A stretch of DNA of 12,285 nucleotides. Origin: T1Sed10-7 sp041686695. GTDB taxonomy: Bacteria > Actinomycetota > Nitriliruptoria > Nitriliruptorales > Nitriliruptoraceae. The stretch covers positions 1-12,285 of the forward strand of contig JAWLDJ010000067.1 in assembly GCA_041686695.1 (NCBI GenBank), written 5' to 3'. Positions 5,259 through 12,208 of the stretch are shown one piece after another. Below the pieces are notes generated by a model. The model ran no database searches and was not told the origin of the DNA. It saw only the letters and a list, made by a program, of their open reading frames with translations. How positions within the stretch are numbered: the stretch's first letter is position 1; each line of letters opens with the position of its first letter. A program made the position numbers and the translations under genes.

Positions 5259-5795
5259 GTGGCCGACGACCGCACCGATGCACGGTTCCGGGAGCAGGTG
5301 CTCCCGGAACTGCCGGTGCTCTACCGCGTAGCGCGACGGCTGACCGGCGCAAACGCGGATGCCGAGGACCTCGTCCAGGACACGCTCGTCAAGGCCTACC
5401 GTGCCTTCGATCGGTTCGATGGCCGCTACCTGCGGGCGTGGTTGCTGACGATCATGCGCAACCACCACCGCAACCAGCTTCGCAAGCGTCGACCGGATCT
5501 GCTGGAGGACGAGGTCGCGCAACGTCTGCCCGGTCGCGACCAGGACGCCCGCGTGGACGGGGTCGACGAACGCGCCTTCCGCGACGACTTCGACCCCCTG
5601 GTCCGCTCCGCCCTGGTCTCGCTGTCCTCCAAACACCGCGCGGTCATCGCCCTCGTCGACCTCGATGGCCTGACCTACCGGGAAGCCGCCGAGGTGCTGG
5701 CCGTGCCGGTCGGCACCGTCATGAGTCGCCTGCACCGTGCCCGCGGCAAGGTGCGTGCCCAGTTGGAGGGCCATCTCGTGGAGGACGTGAACTGA
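5259..5795 (+). CDS. ECF RNA polymerase sigma factor, SigR/SigH-like
   Basis: A 178-residue group IV sigma factor expected to direct RNA polymerase to thiol-stress genes when released by its anti-sigma factor. Region 2 spans about residues 10-80, with RFREQVLPELPVLYRVARRLTG, DAEDLVQDTLVKAYRAF and RAWLLTIMRNHHRNQLRKR. A short charged linker follows. Region 4 (about 112-170) has the helix-turn-helix YREAAEVLAVPVGTVMSRLH. GTG 5259 is preferred because TAGCGT ends 7 nt before it. In-frame GTG codons at 5229 and 5238 would add 10 or 7 residues and lie downstream of the ECF-type promoter, so a longer isoform is possible. An in-frame stop at 5202-5204 limits any extension. The TGA overlaps the anti-sigma ATG by one base. 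The SigR label rests on the partner and promoter more than on sigma sequence alone. Confidence 0.9.
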   Translation: MADDRTDARFREQVLPELPVLYRVARRLTGANADAEDLVQDTLVKAYRAFDRFDGRYLRAWLLTIMRNHHRNQLRKRRPDLLEDEVAQRLPGRDQDARVDGVDERAFRDDFDPLVRSALVSLSSKHRAVIALVDLDGLTYREAAEVLAVPVGTVMSRLHRARGKVRAQLEGHLVEDVN

Positions 5796-6076
5796 TGCGC
5801 CGTCGACCGCAGCTGCCGCTGCCTCCGGAGCCGGACTGTCACCAGGTGGGCGCCGTGCTGCAGTCCTACCTGGACGGCGAGCTCGGTCCGGAGGACGCCG
5901 GCATCGTCGCCGCGCACCTCGAGCACTGCGAGCGCTGCGAGATCGAGTCGGCGACCGTCAGCAAGGTGATCAGCGTGATCCGACGGCAGCGACCGGACCT
6001 CGATCCCGAGCCGATCGCACGGCTCGCGGGCTTCATCGACGAGCTCGAACGCGAGGGGCCCGACGACCTCGAGTGA
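5795..6076 (+). CDS. RsrA/RshA-like zinc anti-sigma factor (ZAS)
   Basis: A 93-residue cytoplasmic redox-sensing anti-sigma factor. Streptomyces RsrA holds SigR while reduced and zinc-bound, and lets go when a disulfide forms. Here C15, H41, C45 and C48 have spacings of 26, 4 and 3 residues, identical to RsrA C11, H37, C41 and C44. The surrounding pattern (DCHQVGAVLQSYLDGEL, then HLEHCERC) also fits the family. There is no transmembrane segment, as expected for a soluble ZAS. The ATG overlaps the sigma stop (TGATG), and GGAGG lies about 10 nt upstream, so the two are almost certainly co-transcribed and translationally coupled. It lacks the extra N-terminal Cys/His residues of RsrA (around positions 3-7). 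Confidence in the family is high; redox function is inferred from residue conservation. Confidence 0.9.
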   Translation: MRRRPQLPLPPEPDCHQVGAVLQSYLDGELGPEDAGIVAAHLEHCERCEIESATVSKVISVIRRQRPDLDPEPIARLAGFIDELEREGPDDLE

Positions 6077-6148
6077 AGAGTGAACGACCCGGGGTGCGCG
6101 AGCGCCAGGACGCCGCGGTGAGTGAGCTTGCCGGACGCGGACGAGCTC

Positions 6149-6163
6149 GCCCGGTGTGCGGGC
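6149..6163. terminator. Candidate terminator hairpin after the sigma/anti-sigma unit
   Basis: GCCCG-GTGTG-CGGGC forms a perfect 5-bp stem in the 87-bp spacer between the anti-sigma stop and the convergent lipoprotein stop. No T-tract follows, so this rests on position and pairing only. Confidence 0.3.
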
Positions 6164-6871
6164 TCAGGCGGCGCTGTTGTCGTCGGAGGTCGCCCCGTCC
6201 CCCACCCGGAAGCCATCGAGGCCGGTGCGGCACAGCTCGGCGGTGAGTTCGGGATCGGCCGGGGCGTCACAGCTGAACGACCACATGGCGGCCGGGTCCT
6301 GCTCGGCGATGAACCACTGGCGCACGTAGCGGGCCTCACCGCCGAACACCTCGGCTGGGACCTCGAAGGCCACGAGCGCGATGTCCCGTTCGTTCCACGA
6401 CGTCGGCCCCGCCTCGATGACCTCGAGGCCCTGGTCGGTGAAGCGTGTCCGCAGGTCCTCGGCCAGCTCCTCGGCGTCGAGTTCCAGACCGGGATCGTCG
6501 GCGTTGACGTTGACCTGCCACGAGACGACGGTGCCCGGCACCGAGTCGGTGTCGGCGACCACCGCCCGGACGTTGCTGCGGTCGACCGCCGCGGCCTCGA
6601 TGGCGGGTAGCCAGAAGTCGGACCAGGCGGTCCCGGCCGTCACCTCCGCCAGCGTCGCGGTCGGCGAGCCGATCGTCCAGACCTCGGCATCGGTCGGGTT
6701 CGCGAGCACGAAACTGCCGTCGCGATCGTCCTCGACGACCTGGGCATCCCAGTCCGCGCCGAGCTCATCGTCGATCGTGGCCGCCTGGTCCGCGATGGTC
6801 TCAGCGTCGGAGCCGGTGCAGGCGGCGAGCGTGAGTCCTGTCACGAAGACGAGTAGGAGCATCCGGGGCAT
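6164..6871 (-). CDS. Predicted lipoprotein of unknown function
   Basis: From the ATG at 6871 the protein has 235 residues. It starts with a short lipoprotein signal (MPRMLLLVFVTGLTLAAC) whose lipobox LAAC places the lipidated cysteine at residue 18, so it should be anchored to the outer face of the membrane. The mature part is acidic. It has two further cysteines (201 and 214) near the C-terminus that could pair. The segment FIAEQDPAAMWSFSC, with LCRTGLDGFRV after it, faintly recalls Mog1/PsbP-like lipoproteins, but I do not claim the family. GAGGA lies 3 nt before ATG 6871; ATG 6862 is a possible start. An upstream ATG at 6982 is rejected because it would bury the signal peptide. Function unknown. 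Confidence 0.75.
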   Translation of the reverse strand: MPRMLLLVFVTGLTLAACTGSDAETIADQAATIDDELGADWDAQVVEDDRDGSFVLANPTDAEVWTIGSPTATLAEVTAGTAWSDFWLPAIEAAAVDRSNVRAVVADTDSVPGTVVSWQVNVNADDPGLELDAEELAEDLRTRFTDQGLEVIEAGPTSWNERDIALVAFEVPAEVFGGEARYVRQWFIAEQDPAAMWSFSCDAPADPELTAELCRTGLDGFRVGDGATSDDNSAA

Positions 6872-6902
6872 GGGTCCTCGCTGGTCGTGGGGCGGGGGCA
6901 GG

Positions 6903-6944
6903 CAGATGTGGTGATGCTGTGGCCAGATCTGGTGATGCTGTGGC
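6903..6944. repeat. 21-bp direct repeat (2 copies) upstream of the lipoprotein gene
   Basis: Units at 6903-6923 and 6924-6944 are identical except for one base (CAGATGTGG versus CAGATCTGG, then TGATGCTGTGGC). They lie 32-73 bp upstream of the lipoprotein start and 35 bp past the helicase stop. A role as an operator is possible but unsupported. Confidence 0.85.
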
Positions 6945-6978
6945 AGGGGGAACCCGGGACATCGCCGGATCCTTCCAC

Positions 6979-8736
6979 TCAAGCGTTGCGGTCGGGTCGC
7001 ACGGTCGCTCTGCGGCCCTTGATCGTCGAGCCTCGCAGCGCGCGGATCACCTCGTCGGCAGCGTGCCGGGGGACCTCGACCAACGAGAAGTTCGGGGTGA
7101 TCTCGATGTTGCCGACGTCACGCCCGCTGAGGCCCGACTCGTTCGCGATCGCCCCGACCAGGTCCTTCGGGCGCACCCCGGCGCGCTGGCCGGCGCCGAT
7201 GAAGATGCGGACGGTGTCACCGGCGCCCGACGGGCCACGTCCGCGACCACGCTGCCCGGCACGTTCCTCGTGCACAGCCCTGCGGCCGTGGCCGGCTCCG
7301 CGCCCACCCGGTCCGCCGGGGCCGGCGCGGCCACCCTTGCGGCCCCCACGGCCGCCACCGCCACTGCGATCCTCGTAGAGGCGGACCTCGGGCAGCTCCT
7401 GCTCGTCCGCTTCGGTGCCGGCTCCGTGCTCGTGCACCAGGGAGATGGCCGCCAGGGTGAGCTGCAGCAGATCGAAGCGGTCCCCGAGCGACTCCACCAC
7501 CCCCCGGAACCGGTCCAGGTCGCTGTCCTCGAGCAGACGTGCCTCGAGCGTCTCGCGGGTCAGCTCCAACCGTCGGGCCTTGAGGTCGGCGACCGAGGGG
7601 ATCGACTCGACCTCGAGCGGTGTCCGGGTGTGTTGCTCGATCGCCCGGACCAGGCGGTGCTGCCGCGGCTCGACCAGGGTGATCGCCACCCCGGAACGCC
7701 CCGCCCGTCCCACACGGCCGATGCGGTGGGTGTAGGCATCGGGTGCGGCGGGCACGTCGTAGTTGATGACGTGGGTGAGATGCTCCACGTCGAGGCCCCG
7801 TGCCGCCACGTCGGTGGCCACGAGCAGGTCGGCCGTCCCGGTCCGCAACCGGTCCATCACCCGGTCCCGCTGCTCCTGGTCCATGCCGCCGTGCAGCGCC
7901 TCGGCCCGGTAGCCGCGTCCGTTCATGGTCTCGGTGAGCTCGTCCACCTCGTTGCGGGTCCCACAGAACACGATGGCGGCATCCGGAGCCTCGACGTCGA
8001 GGATCCGTCCGAGCGCGGCCGGCTTGTGCTGACGGGCGACCACGTAGGCGCTCTGACGGACCTTCGGGGTGTGGCTCTCGCCCGCCTGCTCGCGGCTGAT
8101 CGTGATCCGCAACGGCTCGTGCAGGTAGCGCCGCGCGAGCTGGTCGATCCGTGACGGCAGGGTCGCGGAGAACAGCACCGTCTGTCGCGTCGGCGGGGTC
8201 GCTGCGATGATGGTGTCGAGGTCCTCGGCGAAGCCCATGTCCAGCATCTCGTCGGCCTCGTCGAGGACCACCACCTCGAGGTCGTCGAGGTGGAGCGTCC
8301 CACGGGCGAGGTGGTCGACGGCCCGTCCGGGCGTGGCGACGACGACGTCGACCCCACGGGCCAGGGCTTTCAGCTGCCGCCAGATCGGCTGCCCGCCGTA
8401 GACCGGCAGGACCCGGGCGCCGACCGCGTGGCCGTAGGTGTGCACCGCCTCGGAGACCTGCATCGCCAGTTCCCGTGTGGGCACCAGCACCAGGCCGGTG
8501 GGGTGGACACCACGGTCACCCGGTGGCAGCCGCTGGAGCAGGGGCAGCGCGAACGCGGCGGTCTTCCCCGTGCCCGTGGCGGCCTGGCCGAGCAGGTCGC
8601 GGCCCACCAGCAGCGGGCCGATCGCCTCACGCTGGATCGGGGTGGGCTCCTCGTAGCCGAGCGCTTGGAGCGTGGACACCAGGCGGTCGTCGAGGCCCAG
8701 CCCCGCGAAGGAGGTGACGTCGGTCGGAGCGGTCAT
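6979..8736 (-). CDS. DEAD-box ATP-dependent RNA helicase, DeaD/CsdA type
   Basis: Unwinds structured RNA, typically in ribosome assembly, mRNA turnover and cold adaptation. All helicase motifs are intact in 585 residues: PTPIQ (Q motif, 31-35), AATGTGKT (I, 52-59), PTRELA (Ia, 86-91), TPGR (Ib, 135-138), DEAD (II, 159-162), SAT (III, 190-192), IVFCGTRNE (IV, 255-263), ATDVAARGLD (V, 307-316) and HRIGRVGRAGR (VI, 337-347). A Gly/Arg-rich linker (about 458-505, RGG-like) leads to a DbpA-type RNA-binding domain (about 508-582, VRIFIGAGQRAGVRPKDLVGAI, NFSLVEVP). This C-terminal layout fits DeaD more than RhlE. The ATG at 8736 has no clear ribosome-binding site. The 321-bp spacer upstream may hold a long leader, as cold-shock helicases often have, but none is shown. 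The family is certain; the precise role is inferred. Confidence 0.95.
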   Translation of the reverse strand: MTAPTDVTSFAGLGLDDRLVSTLQALGYEEPTPIQREAIGPLLVGRDLLGQAATGTGKTAAFALPLLQRLPPGDRGVHPTGLVLVPTRELAMQVSEAVHTYGHAVGARVLPVYGGQPIWRQLKALARGVDVVVATPGRAVDHLARGTLHLDDLEVVVLDEADEMLDMGFAEDLDTIIAATPPTRQTVLFSATLPSRIDQLARRYLHEPLRITISREQAGESHTPKVRQSAYVVARQHKPAALGRILDVEAPDAAIVFCGTRNEVDELTETMNGRGYRAEALHGGMDQEQRDRVMDRLRTGTADLLVATDVAARGLDVEHLTHVINYDVPAAPDAYTHRIGRVGRAGRSGVAITLVEPRQHRLVRAIEQHTRTPLEVESIPSVADLKARRLELTRETLEARLLEDSDLDRFRGVVESLGDRFDLLQLTLAAISLVHEHGAGTEADEQELPEVRLYEDRSGGGGRGGRKGGRAGPGGPGGRGAGHGRRAVHEERAGQRGRGRGPSGAGDTVRIFIGAGQRAGVRPKDLVGAIANESGLSGRDVGNIEITPNFSLVEVPRHAADEVIRALRGSTIKGRRATVRPDRNA

Positions 8737-9057
8737 GGGATGTCCGGATCGTGGTGCGTGGCGCCGGGCCGGCGCGGGGTGGTCGGCGGACGGTGTCGCC
8801 TACCGGCGTGCGGTCGCGGAGGCCGAGACCGCGAGCGCTGGCTGCGGAGGGGCCACGTCCTCGGTGCCGGCGGGGTGCTGGCTGGAGGGGGACAGGTCCG
8901 CCCGTCGCACCGTGGACGGTAGGGGCCGGTTACCGTTCGTGCGTCATGGCGTCGCGCGGTCGCGAGGTCCGAACGTCGCCGGGTTGCCAGCGTCGCGCGG
9001 TCGCGAGGTCCCAAGGTCGCCGGGTCGCAGCAGCTCACCCAGAGTGAGGAGCCCAGC
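8737..9057. other. Spacer between divergent helicase and zinc-ribbon genes
   Basis: The 321-bp region must contain both promoters. I see GCGCC-GGGCC-GGCGC (8761-8775), a 5-bp stem just upstream of the helicase start. TACCGT (8931-8936) fits TANNNT for plus-strand transcription towards the zinc-ribbon gene, with no good -35. A tandem repeat fills 8949-9030. A 33-codon frame runs from ATG 8946 to TGA 9047, ending 10 bp before the zinc-ribbon start. It is made almost wholly of the repeat and has no coding support beyond its position. Confidence 0.5.
8949..9030. repeat. 41-bp tandem repeat (2 copies) upstream of the zinc-ribbon gene
   Basis: Units at 8949-8989 and 8990-9030 share GCGTCGCGCGGTCGCGAGGT exactly and differ at a few later positions. 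They would lie in the 5' leader of the zinc-ribbon transcript if the TACCGT box at 8931 is its promoter. Confidence 0.85.
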
Positions 9058-9402
9058 ATGCCGGTCGTTGCCTGCCCCGGGTGCGGCGAGGATGACGACC
9101 TGTCGGGCGAGCGGGTCGATGAGCGCATCCTGCTCACCTGCGGTGTGTGCGGCCATCGCTGGGACCGTGACACCCGATTGCGGTGTGGGGTGTGCGGCTC
9201 GGAGGACATCGAGGGCGTCCCGACGTCAACGTTGGAGGAGGCGGGGCGTGCCGGTGTCCGGACCCCGTCCGGTATCCGGCTCGTCTACTACTGCTGGTCG
9301 TGTGAGGCCGACGACGTCACCTCCACCTCGCCGCGCGATGCGCCCCAGCCACCGCCAGGGCGTAGCCGCGACCTGCGGGCATTGCGCGCGACGGAAGGGT
9401 GA
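9058..9402 (+). CDS. Small double zinc-ribbon protein of unknown function
   Basis: A 114-residue protein with two four-cysteine zinc-ribbon units. C6/C9 with C28/C31 (CPGCG, then CGVCGHRWDRD) form the first. C43/C46 with C79/C82 (CGVCGSED, then YYCWSCEADD) form the second. The tail after about residue 88 is Pro/Arg-rich and likely disordered. No catalytic motif is visible. Such proteins often bind RNA, DNA or a partner protein, but nothing here decides which. The start is well supported: GAGGAG lies 6 nt before the ATG. The stop overlaps an alternative GTG of the next gene and lies 5 bp before that gene's preferred ATG, so the two form an operon and may work together. I do not recognise a named family. 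Confidence 0.85.
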   Translation: MPVVACPGCGEDDDLSGERVDERILLTCGVCGHRWDRDTRLRCGVCGSEDIEGVPTSTLEEAGRAGVRTPSGIRLVYYCWSCEADDVTSTSPRDAPQPPPGRSRDLRALRATEG

Positions 9403-9407
9403 GCGGC

Positions 9408-10139
9408 ATGCCACTGCCCTTCGAGCAACTCAGCTGGGACGAGACCCCCATGGGGGTCCTCGGGCTGCGGCGTCGCACCGACCCGACGCTCGGTACCGAG
9501 GTCTATGAGGTCAAACTCGGCGACGAGTACCTGATGTCCAGCCACTTCACCGTCGCCGAGGTCGCGCTGGCCACGTTGGGCCTGGCTCGGCTCGAAGGCG
9601 AGGATCTCGAGGTGGTGGTCGGCGGGTTGGGACTCGGCTACACGGCGCGGGCCGTGCTCGAGGACCCCCGCGTGCGCTCGTTGGTGGTGGTCGAGGCGCT
9701 GCCGGAGGTGATCGCCTGGCACGAGCAGGACCTGCTGCCCGACGTCGCCGGGTTGGCAGCCGACCCCCGGACCCGGTTCGTCCATGCCGATCTGTTCGCC
9801 GCGCTGGCCGGTGGTGCCGGGTTCGCTACGGGCCAGGCGGACCGCCGGTTCGACGCGGTGCTGATCGACATCGATCACTCGCCGCGTCACGTGCTCCACC
9901 CGAGCCATGCTGCCTTCTACACCCCCGAAGGTCTCGAGCGGCTGGCTGATCGTCTGACCCCGGGCGGGGTGTTCGGGTTGTGGTCCGACGACAACGACCC
10001 GCCCGACGAGGCGTTCCTCGAGGTCCTCGAGGAGGTCTTCTGGGGTGTCGAGGCCGAGGTCGTCACCTTCGACAACCCGCTGGCCGGCGGGACCTCGGCC
10101 AACACGATCTACCTCGCTCGAGCGGGCGGGGCCGGCTGA
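9408..10139 (+). CDS. Spermidine-synthase-like SAM-binding enzyme
   Basis: A 243-residue Rossmann-fold protein of the spermidine synthase/methyltransferase superfamily. Motif I is VVVGGLGLGYTA (residues 69-80). E96 ends strand 2 (LVVVEALPEV), where SAM or decarboxylated SAM is bound. HADLF (127-130) is the next acidic site. FDAVLIDIDH (148-157) and LTPGGVFGLWSDD (183-195) complete the fold. It is shorter than polyamine synthases, which have an N-terminal beta domain, and the usual DSTDP-type active-site motif is replaced by DIDHSP. A methyltransferase or an unassigned aminopropyltransferase-like role is therefore more likely than spermidine synthesis. ATG 9408 is chosen because GGAAGG lies 9 nt upstream; GTG 9399 would overlap the previous stop. 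It is coupled to the zinc-ribbon gene. Substrate unknown. Confidence 0.8.
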   Translation: MPLPFEQLSWDETPMGVLGLRRRTDPTLGTEVYEVKLGDEYLMSSHFTVAEVALATLGLARLEGEDLEVVVGGLGLGYTARAVLEDPRVRSLVVVEALPEVIAWHEQDLLPDVAGLAADPRTRFVHADLFAALAGGAGFATGQADRRFDAVLIDIDHSPRHVLHPSHAAFYTPEGLERLADRLTPGGVFGLWSDDNDPPDEAFLEVLEEVFWGVEAEVVTFDNPLAGGTSANTIYLARAGGAG

Positions 10140-10200
10140 ACCGGCGGTTGGCCGTCTCGCCGGCGTGGGGCGGCGGTGCCTGCGAGCTCGCGAGCGCGCG

Positions 10201-10272
10201 TGGCTGTTGTCGCGTGCTCGCGTGGCTGTTGTCGCGTGCTCGCGTGGCTGTTGTCGCGTGTTCGCGTGGCTG
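10201..10272. repeat. 22-bp tandem repeat (3.3 copies) between convergent genes
   Basis: Units start at 10201, 10223 and 10245, each TGGCTGTTGTCGCGTG then CTCGCG or TTCGCG, followed by a partial unit at 10267. The period is not a multiple of three, which argues against coding. The array lies between the stop codons of the SAM-enzyme and PfpI genes. Confidence 0.9.
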
Positions 10273-10275
10273 TCT

Positions 10276-10291
10276 CCGCCGCTGGCGGCGG
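10276..10291 (-). terminator. Candidate terminator of the PfpI/DJ-1 gene
   Basis: CCGCCGC-TG-GCGGCGG is a perfect 7-bp inverted repeat ending 1 bp from the PfpI stop codon (about 6 bp stem with a 4-nt loop in practice). It could also serve the convergent gene. No T-tract is present. Confidence 0.45.
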
Positions 10292-10292
10292 G

Positions 10293-10823
10293 TCAGCTGA
10301 CCACGCCGCCCAGCGCTCGGATCGTCTCACGCAGCCAGGGGCCGAGGTCGCCAGGGTGGCGGGAGGAGATGAGGTTGCCGTCGATGACCACCTCGGCGTC
10401 CTCCCAGACGCAGCCGGCGTTGAGCATGTCGTCCTTGATGGCGAAGAAGCTGGTCGCGCGTCGGCCATCGATGATCTGAGCGGAGATCGGGACCCAGCCA
10501 GCGTGACAGATGAAGGCGATCGGCTTGCTGGCCCGGTCGAACTCCCGTACGAGCTCGAGCGCGGCCTCCGAGCGGCGTACGGCATCGGGTGCGAAGCCGC
10601 CCGGCAGGACGAGACCGTCGAAGTCGTCGGCGGAGAGTCCGTCGATCGCGGCATCGACGGGGAACGGACCGTGGCCCATCTTGCCGGTCACCGGCTGGCC
10701 GTCGGGGCTCGCGGTCGTGACCTGGGCGCCCTCCTCGGTCAGACGCAGCACGGGATAGAGCAGTTCGGTGTCCTCGAAGAGGTTCGCAGCCAGGACCAGG
10801 ACACGGGTGTCGGCAAGGCTCAT
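10293..10823 (-). CDS. PfpI/DJ-1 family protein (YhbO/PfpI type)
   Basis: A 176-residue cytoplasmic protein of the class I amidotransferase-like PfpI family. Members are described as intracellular proteases or as glyoxalase/deglycase-type stress proteins; the true activity is debated. The sequence follows Pyrococcus PfpI closely. It has LAANLFEDTELLYP (E17 at the position of PfpI E12), LVLPGGFAPD (71-80), the nucleophile elbow FICHAGW (C106, H107), then GRRATSFFAIKDD and NAGCVWEDAEVVIDGNLISSR. The CHGP of PfpI is CHAG here. The length is normal for the family. I start at ATG 10823, where AGGAAGG lies 7 nt upstream; the frame extends to 11000 without family similarity. It follows the flavin oxidoreductase gene on the same strand, 225 bp away, so it probably has its own promoter. 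The family is confident. Confidence 0.92.
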   Translation of the reverse strand: MSLADTRVLVLAANLFEDTELLYPVLRLTEEGAQVTTASPDGQPVTGKMGHGPFPVDAAIDGLSADDFDGLVLPGGFAPDAVRRSEAALELVREFDRASKPIAFICHAGWVPISAQIIDGRRATSFFAIKDDMLNAGCVWEDAEVVIDGNLISSRHPGDLGPWLRETIRALGGVVS

Positions 10824-10933
10824 CGGGAGACCTTCCTGTGGTCGATGCGACGGGTCGGCGTGCCGCGGGAGCCAGGCCGGGTCTGCTCGGTGCTGGGGCA
10901 GCGAGGACCGTGGTGGCGGTGCGGTCACGGCAG

Positions 10934-10949
10934 GACCAGCGTGCTGGTC
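10934..10949. promoter_or_regulatory. Palindrome upstream of the PfpI gene, possible operator
   Basis: GACCAGC-GT-GCTGGTC is a perfect 7-bp inverted repeat with a 2-nt centre. It is the size and symmetry bound by dimeric repressors. It lies 111 bp before the PfpI start, in a non-coding spacer. I see no clear -10 box beside it, so its role is open. Confidence 0.35.
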
Positions 10950-11007
10950 GACGGCGTGCGCCGCGGTGTCCGTTGGGACGGACGGCCACCGGTCGGACAC
11001 CGCTGGG

Positions 11008-11052
11008 GCTCTGCTCAGGTAGCGACCCAGGCGCTGCTCAGGCTGTGCTCAG
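11008..11052. repeat. Three copies of GC-NN-TGCTCAG at the end of the LLM gene
   Basis: GCTCTGCTCAG (11008), GCGCTGCTCAG (11031) and GCTGTGCTCAG (11042) are direct copies. The last spans the LLM stop codon. The spacing is irregular (23 and 11 bp). Confidence 0.5.
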
Positions 11053-12161
11053 CTCCCTCGTACTGCGGCAAGGACGTCGTCGGTGCCAGCCGTCGACGCC
11101 GCGAGCAGGCTCGCGTGGGTCGGGGCATCGGGCACGTGGGCAGGACGGTTGGTCGCCATCTCCCGGCGCAGCACGGGCACGATCTCGGTCCCGAGGATCT
11201 CGATCTGTTCGAGCACCGTCCTGAGTGGCAGGCCCGCGTGGTCGATCAGGAACAGCTGGCGCTGATAGTCGCCCACATGGTCGCGCATCGCGGCGTAGCG
11301 CTCGATCACCTGCTGGGGGCTGCCGACGGTCAGCGGGGTCTGTGCCGTGAACTCCTCGAGCGATGGGCCGTGGCCGTACACCGGGGCGACATCGAAGTAG
11401 GGGCGGAACTCACGGACCGCGTCCTGCGAGTGCTCGCGGACGAACACCTGCCCGCCGAGTCCGACGATCGCCTGGTCCGCGGCGCCGTGCCCGTGCGCCT
11501 CGTAGCGCTCGCGGTAGAGCGCCACCATCTGCTGGGTGTGGTGCTGCGGCCAGAAGATGTTGTTGTGGAAGAAGCCGTTGCCGTAGAAGGCGGCCTGTTC
11601 GGCGATCTGCTGGGTGCGGATCGAGCCATGCCAGACGAAGGGCGGGATCGCGTCGAGGGGCCGTGGGGTGGCGGTGAAGCCGTTGAGCGGCGCTCGGAAA
11701 CGACCCTCCCAGTCGACGACCTCCTCTCGCCACAGACGGTGGAGCAGGCCATAGTGCTCGATCGTCAGGTCGAGGGCGTCCCGGATGTCATAGCCGAACC
11801 AGGGGTAGACCGGACCGGTGTTGCCGCGACCGAGCATCAGGTCGACCCGGCCGCCGGCCAGGTGCTGGAGCATCGCGTACTCCTCGGCGATCCTGACGGG
11901 GTCGTTGGTCGTGATCAGGGTGGTCGCGGTCGACAGGATGAGCCGCTCGGTACGTGCGGCGAGGTAGCCCAGCAACGTGGTGGGTGCGGAGGTCACGAAG
12001 GGTGGGTTGTGGTGCTCCCCGGTGGCGAAGACGTCCAGCCCAACCTCCTCGGCCTTGAGCGCGATCGCGACCATGGCCTCCAGGCGTTCGGCCTCCGTGG
12101 GGACCTGGCCGGTGGTCGGATCGGGGGTGATGTCGCCGACGGAGAAGATGCCGAACTGCAT
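11049..12161 (-). CDS. LLM-class flavin-dependent oxidoreductase, CE1758-like family
   Basis: A 370-residue luciferase-like monooxygenase (TIM-barrel, FMN-dependent) that probably oxidises an unknown small molecule with O2 and reduced flavin. The N-terminus MQFGIFSVGDITPDPTTG is typical of the CE1758/KPN_01858 subfamily. Further family features are GLDVFATGEHHNPPF, RLILSTATTLITTNDPVRIAEEYAMLQ and LAGGRVDLMLGRGN. Later segments include PPFVWHGSIRTQQIAEQAAFYGNGFFHNN and LTVGSPQQVIERY, the usual C-terminal LLM motif. The length is normal and I see no disruption. ATG 12161 is chosen because AAGGAG lies 6 nt upstream and it matches the family start; the frame extends to 12254 without similarity. 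A TACCGT box lies about 50 nt upstream. The substrate cannot be read from sequence. Confidence 0.92.
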   Translation of the reverse strand: MQFGIFSVGDITPDPTTGQVPTEAERLEAMVAIALKAEEVGLDVFATGEHHNPPFVTSAPTTLLGYLAARTERLILSTATTLITTNDPVRIAEEYAMLQHLAGGRVDLMLGRGNTGPVYPWFGYDIRDALDLTIEHYGLLHRLWREEVVDWEGRFRAPLNGFTATPRPLDAIPPFVWHGSIRTQQIAEQAAFYGNGFFHNNIFWPQHHTQQMVALYRERYEAHGHGAADQAIVGLGGQVFVREHSQDAVREFRPYFDVAPVYGHGPSLEEFTAQTPLTVGSPQQVIERYAAMRDHVGDYQRQLFLIDHAGLPLRTVLEQIEILGTEIVPVLRREMATNRPAHVPDAPTHASLLAASTAGTDDVLAAVRGS

Positions 12162-12208
12162 CGAGGACTCCTTCGTGTCGCTGGCGGTTGCGACTGCAAT
12201 CACCGGGC

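Noticed and set aside
6945..6990. GGAAC at 6949 as a second ECF promoter
   Set aside because: No GTT at 17-19 nt downstream, and it points into the antisense of the helicase gene.
6919..8154. A 411-codon plus-strand frame
   Set aside because: Antisense to the DEAD-box helicase, whose motifs are all intact; it has no domain of its own.
10201..10272. CRISPR-like array
   Set aside because: The repeats are directly adjacent with no unique spacers and there are no cas genes. The same applies to the arrays at 2300, 4221 and 8949.
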